A DNA stretch of 64,000 bases from Aliivibrio finisterrensis (GCF_008933155.1 NZ_WBVP01000005.1:1-64000); one strand, 5' to 3'; positions 17,336 through 26,946 are shown, counted from the stretch's first letter. Notes: generated by a model not told the origin, from the sequence alone. Program-made: numbers and translations.

Positions 17336-19346
17336 GCAATTACAACACTTAATGGCTCATGGTGTACTTCGCCCATTGGATCTTCAATTCGCTAAATTTA
17401 TCGCTCAACAAGAAAAAAATAGCGATAGAAATCTCATCATGCTGTTGTCTGCGATTACAAGTCATGAGTTAGGAAAAGGTCACGTCTGTATTGATATTGA
17501 GCAGATAGAACAGGGCGATCTTTTTACTCTCCCTGCAAAGTATCGTGATGCGTTATTAGAGTTAGTTCCAGAAAAAAGCCTCTGGATTTCGGAGTTAACC
17601 ACTGCTTCTACAGTCTCAAATGGTACAGAAGCCAAGCCTTTAGCTTTTGATGGCACTCGCTTGTATTTACAACGCTACTGGGCATTTGAGCAACGTGTGT
17701 CTAACCGTATTACTAAAGCGGCGCAAAGTGTGGCGGTAAATCCTCAGCTATCGAATACATTGGATGAGTTGTTTGCTCGTCAGTATCATTTTCTATTTTC
17801 AGCATTAAAAAAATTAGAGAATAACAATCAAGTTTCTCGCCAACAATTAGTGTGCGATATGCTTGATGTTGTTCAATCAGATGGTCTTGATTGGCAGGCG
17901 ATTGATGCGGTGTTATTAGCCGCGACCAAATCTTCAGAACTCGAAACGTTAGATCAATTCATTCCAAATAGCCACTGTGTTAATTGGCAAAAAGTAGCAG
18001 CAGCTGTGGCGTTAACTCGTCGATTTTCTGTTATTTCTGGTGGTCCAGGTACGGGTAAAACAACCACAGTAACTAAGCTTTTGGCCTCCTTAGTTACGCA
18101 AGCTCAGCAGGATAATAAAAACATAGCGATTAAACTGGTTGCGCCAACGGGTAAAGCCGCGGCGCGTTTGACTGAGTCCATTGGTCAGGCGGTACAATCC
18201 ATTGGTTTAGCACCAGAAGTGAAAGAAGCGATCCCGACTGATGCGAGTACACTGCATCGACTGCTTGGCTATATTCCCAATCAAGTGGATTTTCGTCATA
18301 ACAAATCCAACCCGTTACATCTTGATGTATTGGTGGTGGATGAAGCGTCTATGGTCGATTTGCCTATGATGGCTCGATTGCTCGATGCGGTACCTGAACA
18401 CGCACGTGTTATTTTATTGGGCGATAAAGATCAACTAGCTTCGGTTGAAGCGGGAGCGGTGTTAGGTGATATTTGTCAGTTTACCAAAATGGGTTACAGC
18501 CAGAATCAAGCGCAGCAATTATCTCAACTAACTGGCTTTAATCTACCGGCACAATCACATAATAACACCGTTGCAGATAGCTTATGTATGCTGCAAAAGA
18601 GTTACCGTTTTGATGCGCGTTCAGGTATTGGACAACTTGCCAAAGCCATTAATGAAGGCAGTAAATTTAAAGTAGAAGCTGTATGGACCAAAGGGTTCTC
18701 AGACATTCGTTTTCATGATTTAAGTAATGATAGCTATAACGCAATGATCACCATGATGGTGAATGGTTACCGTAGTTACTTAGGGCATATCCATGCAGGA
18801 GATAAACCTGAAATCGTATTGAAAGCATTTAGCCAAATTCAATTATTATGTGCGATGCGAGAAGGGGATTTCGGCGTTGTTGGTTTAAATCAACGTATTG
18901 AAAAAGCATTGAAAAAATCCGATTTAATTCCTCATGGTGACGAGATTTGGTATTCAGGTCGTCCTGTCATGGTGACGCAAAATGATTATGGTGTTGGTTT
19001 GTATAATGGCGATATTGGTATTGCTATGCCAGATCCTGTTGATCAGCGTTTACGTGTTTATTTTGATATGCCAGATGGTTCGATTCGTGGTGTGTTACCA
19101 AGCCAGTTACCTGAGCATGAAACCGTTTATGCCATGACGATCCATAAATCTCAGGGCTCTGAATTTGAACATACAGTATTGGTGCTACCCGCAGAGTTTA
19201 GCCCAATCTTAACCCGTGAGTTAATTTATACAGGTGTGACTCGTGCGAAGAAAAAGCTCGATCTGTTCGCAACAGAAAAAGTGGTGGCACGAGGGGTTAT
19301 GGTTAAAACTCAGCGAAATAGTGGCTTAACGTCATTGATGAGTTAA
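17328..19346 (+). CDS. recD: Exodeoxyribonuclease V alpha subunit RecD
   Basis: A 672-aa 5'-3' SF1B helicase subunit. Walker A SGGPGTGKTTTVTKLL, a second loop APTGKAAARL, motif II VVDEASMVDL, LGDKDQLASVEAGAVLGD and C-terminal YAMTIHKSQGSEFEH with YTGVTRAKKKL are all present. The ATG at 17328 overlaps the recB stop, with GGAG nine bases upstream; an in-frame ATG at 17313 would add five residues. Adjacent argA in E. coli is here pushed about 3.5 kb away by accessory DNA. Confidence 0.95.
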   Translation: MLKQLQHLMAHGVLRPLDLQFAKFIAQQEKNSDRNLIMLLSAITSHELGKGHVCIDIEQIEQGDLFTLPAKYRDALLELVPEKSLWISELTTASTVSNGTEAKPLAFDGTRLYLQRYWAFEQRVSNRITKAAQSVAVNPQLSNTLDELFARQYHFLFSALKKLENNNQVSRQQLVCDMLDVVQSDGLDWQAIDAVLLAATKSSELETLDQFIPNSHCVNWQKVAAAVALTRRFSVISGGPGTGKTTTVTKLLASLVTQAQQDNKNIAIKLVAPTGKAAARLTESIGQAVQSIGLAPEVKEAIPTDASTLHRLLGYIPNQVDFRHNKSNPLHLDVLVVDEASMVDLPMMARLLDAVPEHARVILLGDKDQLASVEAGAVLGDICQFTKMGYSQNQAQQLSQLTGFNLPAQSHNNTVADSLCMLQKSYRFDARSGIGQLAKAINEGSKFKVEAVWTKGFSDIRFHDLSNDSYNAMITMMVNGYRSYLGHIHAGDKPEIVLKAFSQIQLLCAMREGDFGVVGLNQRIEKALKKSDLIPHGDEIWYSGRPVMVTQNDYGVGLYNGDIGIAMPDPVDQRLRVYFDMPDGSIRGVLPSQLPEHETVYAMTIHKSQGSEFEHTVLVLPAEFSPILTRELIYTGVTRAKKKLDLFATEKVVARGVMVKTQRNSGLTSLMS

Positions 19347-19354
19347 GCAAATGG

Positions 19355-19385
19355 CAGTGGTTGATAACGTAAATATCAACCGCTG
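19355..19385 (+). terminator. Hairpin after recD
   Basis: CAGTGGTTGATA pairs with TATCAACCGCTG (12 bp with one G-T pair) around a 7-base loop. The following sequence is ATTATTTC, not a true T-run, so termination strength is uncertain. Confidence 0.5.
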
Positions 19386-19571
19386 TATTATTTCATATAC
19401 GTAATAATGATTTTCTTCTTTAGCTCTAGTAAAGAATAAATAAATGCTTATAATTACGCCAATAAAATTCGGAAGGAATGTCGGATATTCTATTTTTACC
19501 AACCATATTAATTAGATGATTAGTGGTTGGATCTAGAGTTTTACTGCTATATGTTTAAATTGCTTGTTTCA

Positions 19572-19904
19572 ATGCCGCCTGCTATGGCGCTTATTATTGC
19601 TATTATTTCAGAAGTGATAGCTACCTCTTATATTCCTAAAACAGAACAATTTACTAAATTAACGCCAAGCTTAATTGTTGGTGTTGGTTATGCTATTGCA
19701 TTCTTTTTGCTTTCAATTACTGTCAAAAGTATGCCTGTTGGAATTGTTTACGCAATATGGAGTGGAGCTGGGATTGTCTTAGTTGCGGGTATCGGATATT
19801 TCGCTTATGGGCAGAAGTTAGATCTTGCAGGGATTATTGGGATTGGCTTAATTTTGTCTGGTGTTCTTGTGGTTAATTTATTATCGAAAACTGCCGGTCA
19901 TTAA
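19572..19904 (+). CDS. Small multidrug resistance (SMR/EmrE-type) transporter
   Basis: Four hydrophobic helices and SMR signatures: the ISEVIAT segment, MPVGIVYAIWSGAGIVLV and a C-terminal GIGLILSGVLVVNLLS. From ATG 19572 the protein is 110 aa and the essential Glu is residue 14, exactly as in EmrE. An in-frame ATG at 19551 gives a 117-aa form, and neither start has a clear ribosome site. SMR proteins are dimeric proton-coupled exporters of quaternary cations or related polar compounds. The gene opens an AT-rich accessory patch and such genes often move between genomes. Confidence 0.85.
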   Translation: MPPAMALIIAIISEVIATSYIPKTEQFTKLTPSLIVGVGYAIAFFLLSITVKSMPVGIVYAIWSGAGIVLVAGIGYFAYGQKLDLAGIIGIGLILSGVLVVNLLSKTAGH

Positions 19905-20090
19905 ACCATTATAAATGGTAGTTTTATATGGAATAGATTTAAAATCTAGTTCTTAAAATTATACATTTTAGTCAAAAAACCAGGCAAGTAATGCCATTTA
20001 TAGAAAAACATAATGAAACAAATAGCCCTTACTTTTACGGTTATACAAGAATCAGGCATTGTACTTTAATGTTATACTAACCATAAATTA

Positions 20091-20496
20091 ATGATGGAAA
20101 TCAAAATATACCGAGTTTATTCTCTGTATTATTTTTATTTCACTGCTCTTCTACAACGTTCTCAGCCGATTCCAGAAATACTGACTCAAGTGGATGCCAC
20201 AGTGATAATATTAACGGCGGCTACCATTGCCATTATGGGGAGAGGGCGTCTGAGTCATCTTTTTATTTCGATTTTGACTCAATTAACGACGTAAACATTG
20301 GTTATCAACATTATGATTCCTCGACTAAAACAGGCACAGATTACGGATTAAGATTTGAATAAGGGCTATATATTGGGTACAAAACTGCAGCTGAGAGTTA
20401 TCGGATTGGATATAAAAAATACATATTTCATTTAATAATGAGTGCATTGGGTTAGGTTTTAAACTACCACTAACTGATGATGTAATAGAACAATAG
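20091..20496 (+). pseudogene. Broken YHYH-type small secreted protein gene
   Basis: Joining three reading frames recovers one protein. After an ATG at 20091/20094 and a frameshift, a signal-peptide-like LFSVLFLFH stretch leads to SGCHSDNINGGYHCHYG, the Cys-His and YHCH motif of small secreted YHYH proteins, then NIGYQHYDSSTKTGTDYG. An in-frame TAA follows at 20360, after which the frame continues (LYIGYKTAAESYRIGYKKYIF). A second shift near 20436 restores ECIGLGFKLPLTDDVIEQ before a stop at 20494. Two shifts and a stop argue for decay, unless there are sequencing errors. The function of the family is unknown to me. Confidence 0.7.
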
Positions 20497-20737
20497 CTTT
20501 GTATTTTAGCGATAGTTATTTAGTAAAATAACCTTACTAGGTCAATCTAAACCTAATTCAACGCTAAGTATAAGAGATAAAAGGATTTTCAGATAACAGT
20601 ATTGAGCTAGAATATTTTCGTAATATTGTATCATATGATGTAAATATTGGATGGGTGAAAGTTAGTATTACCTAACATTAAAAGCTCTTAGATAGTGTTC
20701 TAGGTTTTTTAGTGATTGTTATAACTGGAGAAAATAA

Positions 20738-21148
20738 TTGAAAGAATTCCTACAACAACTAATCAATGAACAGAAAGAAACCAATCGTCTATTAAAAATT
20801 ACGATAGAGCAAAATAAGGTTAATGGTTTGATTTCTGTTATGAACGACAAAGAAAACAAAGAGCAAGAACAAATCCGATCTGAGCTTGAGTTAATTGTTA
20901 AAGCCCATAATCCATTTGATGAAAAAGCAGGTATTGATTCTGATAGGGTTTATGATGAATGGGCTATGGAGTTAATGAGCGAACGTATTTCTGAAAATGA
21001 CGAAAAAGTTCGTGTAGAGGCGAGAGAGATATTCGGTCTATTTTACCCTAAATATATGTTCCATAGGAAAAGTGATGAAACTGATATTTTCAAAGAAGAA
21101 GACGAAGAAGAAATGGAAATGGAACATCTAAAACTAATCGAAGAATAA
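20738..21148 (+). CDS. Hypothetical acidic protein, TTG start
   Basis: A 136-aa unrecognised cytoplasmic protein. It begins with a likely coiled-coil rich in Gln/Lys/Glu (EFLQQLINEQKETNRLLKIT), continues with a central region containing NPFDEKAGIDSDRVYDEWA, and ends in a very acidic tail (EEDEEEMEMEH). The start is a TTG with GGAG seven bases upstream, which makes translation credible. No transmembrane segment. Low G+C and position between recD and argA suggest acquired DNA. Confidence 0.6.
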   Translation: MKEFLQQLINEQKETNRLLKITIEQNKVNGLISVMNDKENKEQEQIRSELELIVKAHNPFDEKAGIDSDRVYDEWAMELMSERISENDEKVRVEAREIFGLFYPKYMFHRKSDETDIFKEEDEEEMEMEHLKLIEE

Positions 21149-21501
21149 TTATCAATCCAATGATTCTTATTTACATAGTTATTTACGAACTCCTGTAACC
21201 AAAGCACGTAAACCGATTATTAAAAGACATCACACGAATAGAAGCTGAGGGTGTTAAATGGAGTGGCATTCTAATTAATTCCCTGTTGTTTTTATCCATA
21301 ATTGAAAATTAAAAAAAACACTCATTATTCACATTAAGCTGCTTAATTACAAGTCACTTTATTTTCATATTGACTGTGAATGCTGAACATATCCGCTGAC
21401 TCTTCATTATATTTAAAAACTATCTTTCTCTATTTTTTATTGCTAATAACCGTTAAAACGAGGAACTGTAATAAGAGTAAGAGCTTTGCTTTTACTCGAC
21501 T
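21149..21501. other. AT-rich intergenic stretch
   Basis: No gene recognised. GAGTAA-gAGC-ttt-GCT-tTTACTC at 21475-21497 forms a hairpin that could end the minus-strand gene to its right. A short open stretch around 21215-21300 (reading ITRIEAEGVKWSG on the plus strand) has no start and may be a gene fragment. Confidence 0.5.
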
Positions 21502-22209
21502 TTAAGAAAGCCATTCATCTAATAAACAAAGAAAATCTGTCAATGTATTAACTGCTTCGAATACTTGTTTACCATCAGAATTCTTGATGATAGATTCATC
21601 TTTATCAATGTTAAGGTATACATAAAATGTCACAGTATTTTTGATCAACTTAAACGAATATATTTGATTATGATCTTCTATATAGTTCTTACCGTCTAAA
21701 GCAACATACACACCTTTTTCATACCCCTTTTGAAGTAGTTTTTTAATCCCTTGAATCTGTAATTCGCTTTCTTTAATATCTATTTTGTTCTGTGTATATT
21801 CTGCAAATTTCTTTAGTTCCTTTCTTTTATCTGAGGGTAAGAACAAGTACTTAAACCATAGACAATCATTAAATTTATGAATAAGAGAGAACACTTGTGA
21901 TAAATTTTCTAACTCACCCATAACCAAGTAAGGTTTATTATTATGATCGTATTGTAATGGATACTTTTCGTTAACTTCATTTGAAGTTTCATCAGTAGAC
22001 TTAAAGAAGGCATAAATAATGTTAATAAAGTCACTTAAGTCCTCATATGGTTTAAGCTGTAAATCATGTTCTCCTGCTGTAGCTGTAGATATAGTAAAAT
22101 TACCATGCTCACCGAATACACGAAACATCACAATATCATTAATAATTACTGCATATTGTTCAGGTGAACTCACATCTAATTTAGTGGTAGGGATTAAGCT
22201 AATCTTCAT
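21502..22209 (-). CDS. Hypothetical protein
   Basis: A 235-aa protein with no family I recognise. It has no signal peptide or membrane segment; alternating polar and hydrophobic segments suggest a globular mixed alpha/beta cytoplasmic protein, with a Lys/Glu-rich stretch in the middle (SDKRKELKKFAEYTQNKIDI). The ATG at 22209 lacks a strong ribosome site. A short ORF lies 54 bases upstream on the same strand and may be cotranscribed. AT-rich composition marks it as part of the accessory patch. Confidence 0.6.
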   Translation of the reverse strand: MKISLIPTTKLDVSSPEQYAVIINDIVMFRVFGEHGNFTISTATAGEHDLQLKPYEDLSDFINIIYAFFKSTDETSNEVNEKYPLQYDHNNKPYLVMGELENLSQVFSLIHKFNDCLWFKYLFLPSDKRKELKKFAEYTQNKIDIKESELQIQGIKKLLQKGYEKGVYVALDGKNYIEDHNQIYSFKLIKNTVTFYVYLNIDKDESIIKNSDGKQVFEAVNTLTDFLCLLDEWLS

Positions 22210-22263
22210 ATATATTCTTTGAGGGTTATTTAATTTAAGGGATGTATACTATCAATAAAGCCT

Positions 22264-22452
22264 TTAATCAACATCTCGAATAAGATAATGTAAATCTTCC
22301 CATAAATGACTTCTTAATAATGTCACTTTATTATCATCCTGAATATAAAAACTGGCTAAATCGACATACGCTTCACCATGTTTACATTTAGGTTGTGACC
22401 GAACTGGTTTTAACCGTATTTGTTCATAATTCGTAGTCCTTTTGATAGTCAA
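22264..22452 (-). CDS. Short hypothetical ORF, possibly a gene remnant
   Basis: A 62-aa frame from a TTG (22452) without ribosome site. The frame is open for 12 further codons upstream to a TAA but contains no ATG, and the extra residues (ISIIDDRLFKT) look coding. It could be the 3' end of a decayed gene or use a rare start. It contains SQPKCKHGEAY and ends EDLHYLIRDVD. No family recognised. Same strand as and just upstream of the 235-aa hypothetical gene. Confidence 0.35.
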   Translation of the reverse strand: MTIKRTTNYEQIRLKPVRSQPKCKHGEAYVDLASFYIQDDNKVTLLRSHLWEDLHYLIRDVD

Positions 22453-22865
22453 TGTTTTAAATAAACGATCATCAATAATAGATATCAGTTATTGATGTAC
22501 AGTCAGTAAATGTTGGCGATGTAGTCACAACAATACACCAGTCCATTCTTCGTTAATAATTAGGCGTTAGATTCACAAAAAATGCACATAGATATTTCAT
22601 TTTTAAATATTGATTCTGATTGAGTCTGCATATAGATCCCATAAAGTTCAGTACTGAATTGTTCGAATTTTCTTTGATTTTAAAAATCAGTAAAACTCGG
22701 AGGCGAGGATGAAGCTAAAATACTAATAATTGTCAGCTATATCACTAAATCCAAAAGTGTGAAATCCATACTTAACTTTGGGGTTAATAAGGGTTAATAA
22801 CCATCACTTAAATTAACCTAAATCGATTGTTTTTCAACTACCAACCTATCAATAAGGATTTGATT
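22453..22865. other. Intergenic stretch downstream of argA
   Basis: AT-rich, no ORF or RNA recognised. It contains GGGTTAATAA twice in tandem (about 22781-22802), and a TTAGGCGTTAGAT string near 22560 that resembles the end of an integron attC site, without the matching partner site. It marks the right end of the accessory patch. Confidence 0.4.
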
Positions 22866-24206
22866 TTATAATCCCTTTAAAACAAGAATTTTTGATTTTC
22901 GTTGAAAGTTGTACAGTTTCTGCTTTGTCATTGGTAAGTGTGAAACCTCTACCTCAATAAAACCTTGCTCTCTAAACCAGTGAAGGCTGCGAGTAGTTAG
23001 AACAAAGAGCTGCGACAATTTGAACTGTTTTGCTTTAGTGCGTAAACGGTTAAGTAAGGTTACACCACGGTCACCATCTCGATAATCAGGATGAACAGCA
23101 ACACAGCCCATTTCTGCCATTCCTTCTTCTGGGAAAGGATATAAAGCGGCACATGCTATGACCAACCCATCTTTTTCAATAATCGTAAATTGTGCAATTT
23201 CTTGCTCTAACTGTTCACGAGATCGGCGAACTAAAATACCTTCTTCTTCTAATGGACGAATTAAATCTAATATGCCACCAATGTCATCAATTTCAGCATC
23301 CCGAACTTGCTCAGAACTCGCCATTACCACTTGAGTACCAATACCATCAAAAGAAAATAACTCTTGAATTAACGCCCCATCTTCTTTGTAGCTAATTAAA
23401 TGACTACGAGGAACCCCAGCTTTACATGCAGAAATCGCCCCTTTTAAAAAGCGCATTGTGCCCGTGAGTTTTCCATTTTCAGGTGTTAATTCTTTTTCAA
23501 GACGTTGAAGGATCTCTTCAGCTTCACTTGGAAATAACTCCGCTAAAATCTGTCCTTTTTCATTGAGAACCCCTTGTTCTGAACAGAAACCAATGAGCTT
23601 GTCGGCATTTAAACGGATAGCTAACTGAGTGGCGACATCTTCTGATAAAAGATTAAAACATTCACCGGTGACAGAACTCGCAACCGGGCCAAGTAGAACA
23701 ATAGATTGTTGGTCTAACATTCGATTGATCCCTTGGGTATCGATTCGACGAACACGTCCACTGTGGCAATAATCAATACCATCATCAACACCTAGAGGCT
23801 GAGCAATAACAAAATTGCCGCTGATAACGTTAATTTGTGCTCCTGCCATTGGCGTATTATTTAAGCTCATTGAGAGGCGAGCGGTAATGTCGAGCTGTAA
23901 TTGTCCTGCTATCTGCTTTACAAGCTCTAGCGTTTGCTCATCGGTAATGCGTATTCCTTTATGGAAAGGGGCGTGATGTTCTGTTTGCTTTAGTAATGAA
24001 CGCATTTGTGGGCGAGTGCCATAGACGATGACAATTCGTAACCCTAATGAGTTAAGGAGGGCGATATCATTAACTATATTCGCAAAATTAGGATCGGCAA
24101 TGGCTTCCCCTCCAAGCATGATGACAATGGTTTTTCCTCTATGAGCATTGACATAGGGAGCTGACTGGCGGAAGCCTTTTACTAAAGCAGTACTACGAAA
24201 TTTCAC
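22866..24206 (-). CDS. argA: N-acetylglutamate synthase (amino-acid acetyltransferase)
   Basis: First enzyme of arginine biosynthesis, acetylating glutamate with acetyl-CoA in the cytoplasm. A 446-aa protein with an N-terminal amino-acid-kinase-like domain ([27 protein letters not shown]), which binds arginine for feedback inhibition, and a C-terminal GNAT domain ([34 protein letters not shown]). Length and N-terminus fit the classical E. coli-type enzyme. Convergent with the recD side of the accessory patch; a possible ARG box lies upstream. Confidence 0.95.
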   Translation of the reverse strand: MKFRSTALVKGFRQSAPYVNAHRGKTIVIMLGGEAIADPNFANIVNDIALLNSLGLRIVIVYGTRPQMRSLLKQTEHHAPFHKGIRITDEQTLELVKQIAGQLQLDITARLSMSLNNTPMAGAQINVISGNFVIAQPLGVDDGIDYCHSGRVRRIDTQGINRMLDQQSIVLLGPVASSVTGECFNLLSEDVATQLAIRLNADKLIGFCSEQGVLNEKGQILAELFPSEAEEILQRLEKELTPENGKLTGTMRFLKGAISACKAGVPRSHLISYKEDGALIQELFSFDGIGTQVVMASSEQVRDAEIDDIGGILDLIRPLEEEGILVRRSREQLEQEIAQFTIIEKDGLVIACAALYPFPEEGMAEMGCVAVHPDYRDGDRGVTLLNRLRTKAKQFKLSQLFVLTTRSLHWFREQGFIEVEVSHLPMTKQKLYNFQRKSKILVLKGL

Positions 24207-24244
24207 TATACATCATCCATGAGTGATTTTTTATGTTGATATAA

Positions 24245-24258
24245 TGACTAATTATTTT
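24245..24258 (-). promoter_or_regulatory. Possible ArgR (ARG) box upstream of argA
   Basis: TGACTAATTATTTT resembles the ARG consensus TGAAT-wwww-ATTCA with three mismatches, about 40 bases upstream of argA. ArgR repression of argA is known in relatives. No clear second box at the usual 3-bp spacing, so this is tentative. Confidence 0.35.
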
Positions 24259-24360
24259 GTTATCTACAAGCGTTTAGTACAAGGTCACATAAGTTTCGCT
24301 TAATATTTTTAAGATTTGCCGATATGCTTATTACATACGTTGTTTTTATTAGGCCACATC

Positions 24361-24744
24361 ATGAGTCAAGCTCAAGAAAAAGAGTTAAAGAAAAGAAAAA
24401 TTCGGCTATTAGTGTTAATTAGTTTTGTTGCTATTGGATTAGTTGCTTCAGTTATTGCTGCTATGTACAAATCGGGTGCTTTTGCTCAAATGCCAGCATC
24501 TCAATTATATGGTAAGTGGGTTGAGCAGGGGGTTCCAAGCTACGCTCAAGACAGTTTTACTATTAGTGCTGGTGGTGTTTATACCCATGGTCGTTTAATC
24601 AATACTAAATTTGACTTTGATGGAAGTGAGTTAAGCTATACCCATGGTGAAATGACTTATGTGTATCAAGTTGAAGATGATAATGGCGCTCAATTGCTTC
24701 GTATTAAGCCTACGCATTATAAATCGACTTTTCGTAAATTATGA
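24361..24744 (+). CDS. DUF2850 membrane-anchored protein
   Basis: A 127-aa protein from ATG 24361 (AGG seven bases upstream); a longer frame from 24316 adds an unlikely leader. It has a short basic cytoplasmic N-terminus (EKELKKRKIR), one membrane helix (LLVLISFVAIGLVASVIAAM), then a periplasmic domain starting LYGKWVEQGVPSYAQDSF. This matches the Vibrionaceae DUF2850 family, whose function is unknown. Divergent from argA and ended by a strong terminator. Confidence 0.75.
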   Translation: MSQAQEKELKKRKIRLLVLISFVAIGLVASVIAAMYKSGAFAQMPASQLYGKWVEQGVPSYAQDSFTISAGGVYTHGRLINTKFDFDGSELSYTHGEMTYVYQVEDDNGAQLLRIKPTHYKSTFRKL

Positions 24745-24752
24745 TTCTATAG

Positions 24753-24791
24753 GTTCAAGGTGATGTTATTCGTCACCTTGAACTTCTTCTT
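24753..24791 (+). terminator. Terminator after the DUF2850 gene
   Basis: GTTCAAGGTGA and TCACCTTGAAC form an 11-bp stem with a 9-base loop, followed by TTCTTCTT. Confidence 0.75.
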
Positions 24792-24926
24792 ATCTGCACT
24801 TTCCTTCTATATCGTGTCAAGTTTTGTCAAAATTATCCTTTTCTTACATTTATTGTAGTGTAAGCAATTGCTCTCCTCTTATTTGTTTGTCATTCTTCTC
24901 GCATTATTTATCAATAAGGTTTTATT

Positions 24927-26027
24927 GTGTTTCGTAAATTTTCCCTTGTGTGTGTTCTTCTGGCTTTAGCGGGTTGTGCTGATCGTCCTACTGAACGAGC
25001 TCAGCAATATTTAGATGGTGGGTTCAGTAGTAACTTAAATGAAGTAAGTGAAATTCATTCTGATAAGCCTTCTGATTTTAGTGCCTTTAAAAAACAAAGT
25101 GCAGAAGTAATTAAGCGCTCAGAGTCAATGTCATTACGTTATGAAGAGTTGTACGTACAATTGCAAAAGTGGATTGATGAAAGCTCAAATCCTGCTGAAC
25201 TTTCAGCTTATGGTATTCAATTTGCTCAAATGGGTGGTGGTGACAAAAAAGGTAATGTGATGTTCACTGGCTATTTTTCACCTGTAATTGAAATGCGTCA
25301 TACGCCAAACGAAACGTTTAAATATCCTGTTTATGATAAACCTGATTGTGGTTCTGATTGTCCAACCCGCGCCGAAATTAATGCAGGTGCATTATCTGGT
25401 TTAGGTTTAGAGCTTGGTTATTCTGACAATATGATTGACCCGTTTATCATGGAAGTTCAAGGCAGTGGTTTTATTCATTTTGGTGATGATGATAAACTAG
25501 AGTATTTTGCCTACGGTGGTAAAAATAACCATCCGTACGTAAGTATTGGTAAAGTATTGATTGAACGTGGCGAAGTTGAACGCAAGGATATGTCGCTAAA
25601 AGCAATTAAAGAGTGGGTTGCTAAGAATGATGAAGCTACCGTTCGTGAATTGTTAGAAACCAATCCATCTTATGTGTTCTTTTCACCACGAGATGCGCAC
25701 CATGTTTTAGGAACCGCAGGTATTCCTTTACTTGCTGGCGCTGCTGTTGCTGCTGATCGTACTTTATTGCCTATGGGAACCCCAATACTTGCTGAGGTAC
25801 CTCAATTAGATAAAGACGGCAAGTGGACGGGTAAACATGTGCTTAAAGTATTATTGTCGTTAGATACTGGTGGTGCAGTTAAAGAAAACCATTTGGACCA
25901 ATATTACGGCATGGGAACAGAAGCTGGCATCGCTGCTGGTCACTTTAAGCATTTTGGCCGCGTGTGGAAGTTAGGTTTAAAAGATTCTGAAACTGAAAAT
26001 CCATGGGAAATGCCTAAAGCAAAATAA
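24927..26027 (+). CDS. mltA: Membrane-bound lytic murein transglycosylase A
   Basis: Outer-membrane lipoprotein that cleaves peptidoglycan glycan strands, forming 1,6-anhydromuramic ends. A 366-aa precursor from a GTG with AATAAGG eight bases upstream; lipobox LAGC places the lipidated Cys at residue 17. The MltA domain is seen in MFTGYFSPVIEM, PFIMEVQGSGFIHF and the C-terminal LLSLDTGGAVKENHLDQYYG, which carries the catalytic Asp region. The following tcdA gene is separated by a terminator. Confidence 0.93.
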   Translation: MFRKFSLVCVLLALAGCADRPTERAQQYLDGGFSSNLNEVSEIHSDKPSDFSAFKKQSAEVIKRSESMSLRYEELYVQLQKWIDESSNPAELSAYGIQFAQMGGGDKKGNVMFTGYFSPVIEMRHTPNETFKYPVYDKPDCGSDCPTRAEINAGALSGLGLELGYSDNMIDPFIMEVQGSGFIHFGDDDKLEYFAYGGKNNHPYVSIGKVLIERGEVERKDMSLKAIKEWVAKNDEATVRELLETNPSYVFFSPRDAHHVLGTAGIPLLAGAAVAADRTLLPMGTPILAEVPQLDKDGKWTGKHVLKVLLSLDTGGAVKENHLDQYYGMGTEAGIAAGHFKHFGRVWKLGLKDSETENPWEMPKAK

Positions 26028-26065
26028 TGTGTTAGTCACTTGTATTGCTTAACACTTGATCTTCT

Positions 26066-26099
26066 AAAAAAGAGTGCGTATAAATCGTGCTCTTTTTTT
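26066..26099 (+). terminator. Terminator of mltA
   Basis: AAAAAGAGTGCG pairs with CGTGCTCTTTTT (two G-T pairs) around a 7-base loop, ending in a seven-T run just before tcdA. Confidence 0.8.
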
Positions 26100-26120
26100 G
26101 TTTTTGAGTAAGGTAACCCC

Positions 26121-26930
26121 ATGCGCGAATTAACCACTCCTGCTTCTGAAAGTTATGACCAACGTTTTGGTGGCACTCGCCGTTTGTATGGTAATAGTGA
26201 AGTAGAAATCATGCGTGCAGCTCATGTATGTGTCGTTGGTATTGGTGGTGTGGGTTCTTGGGCTGTAGAGGCGCTAGTACGTACTGGTTTAGGTGAAATT
26301 ACGTTAATCGATATGGATGACGTATGTGTTACTAATATTAACCGTCAAATTCATGCGATGACAGGTACTATTGGTCAAAGCAAAATTGAAGTCATGGCTG
26401 AGCGCATTAAATTAATTAACCCTGAGTGTAAGATTAATTTAATCGATGATTTCATTACCCCTGAAAATCTATCTGAATACATCTCTAAAGAGTTTGATTA
26501 CGTACTTGATGCCATTGATAGCATGAAACCCAAAGCGGCATTACTGGCGTATTGTAAGAGCAATAAGATTAAAGTGATTACGACTGGTGGTGCGGGTGGT
26601 CAAACCGATCCGACTCAAATTCAAATCACAGACTTAACTAAGACGATTCAAGATCCATTAGCTAAGAAGCTACGTGATACGCTGCGTCGTCACCATAATT
26701 TTACTAAGAACCCTAAACGTAAATTTGGTATTGATTGTGTGTACTCAACTGAGCATTTGAAATACCCACAAGCTGATGGTTCAGTATGTGCAACTAAAGC
26801 AACTGCTGAAGGTCCTAAGCGTATGGATTGTGCGAGTGGTTTTGGTGCAGCTACGGTGGTAACGGCGACGTTTGGGTTTGTGGCAGTGTCGAGAATTGTA
26901 GAGAAGTTGATTGAGAAACACGGTAAATAG
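26121..26930 (+). CDS. tcdA: tRNA threonylcarbamoyladenosine dehydratase
   Basis: E1-like ATP-dependent enzyme that cyclises t6A37 to ct6A in tRNAs. A 269-aa ThiF/MoeB-fold protein with FGGTRRLYGNSE, the nucleotide loop VVGIGGVGSWAVEALVRTG, and IDMDDVCVTNINRQIHA. A C-terminal hydrophobic helix (VVTATFGFVAVSRIVEKLI) is typical. In E. coli TcdA works with the CsdA/CsdE sulfur-transfer pair, and both are encoded here immediately downstream on the opposite strand, convergently. Confidence 0.94.
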   Translation: MRELTTPASESYDQRFGGTRRLYGNSEVEIMRAAHVCVVGIGGVGSWAVEALVRTGLGEITLIDMDDVCVTNINRQIHAMTGTIGQSKIEVMAERIKLINPECKINLIDDFITPENLSEYISKEFDYVLDAIDSMKPKAALLAYCKSNKIKVITTGGAGGQTDPTQIQITDLTKTIQDPLAKKLRDTLRRHHNFTKNPKRKFGIDCVYSTEHLKYPQADGSVCATKATAEGPKRMDCASGFGAATVVTATFGFVAVSRIVEKLIEKHGK

Positions 26931-26946
26931 GAACTAGGTTTCAGGA

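Noticed and set aside
22555-22575. attC-like TTAGGCGTTAGAT suggesting an integron cassette
   Set aside because: No partner inverse core site or folded attC structure nearby and no integrase in the window; a single 13-base match is weak.
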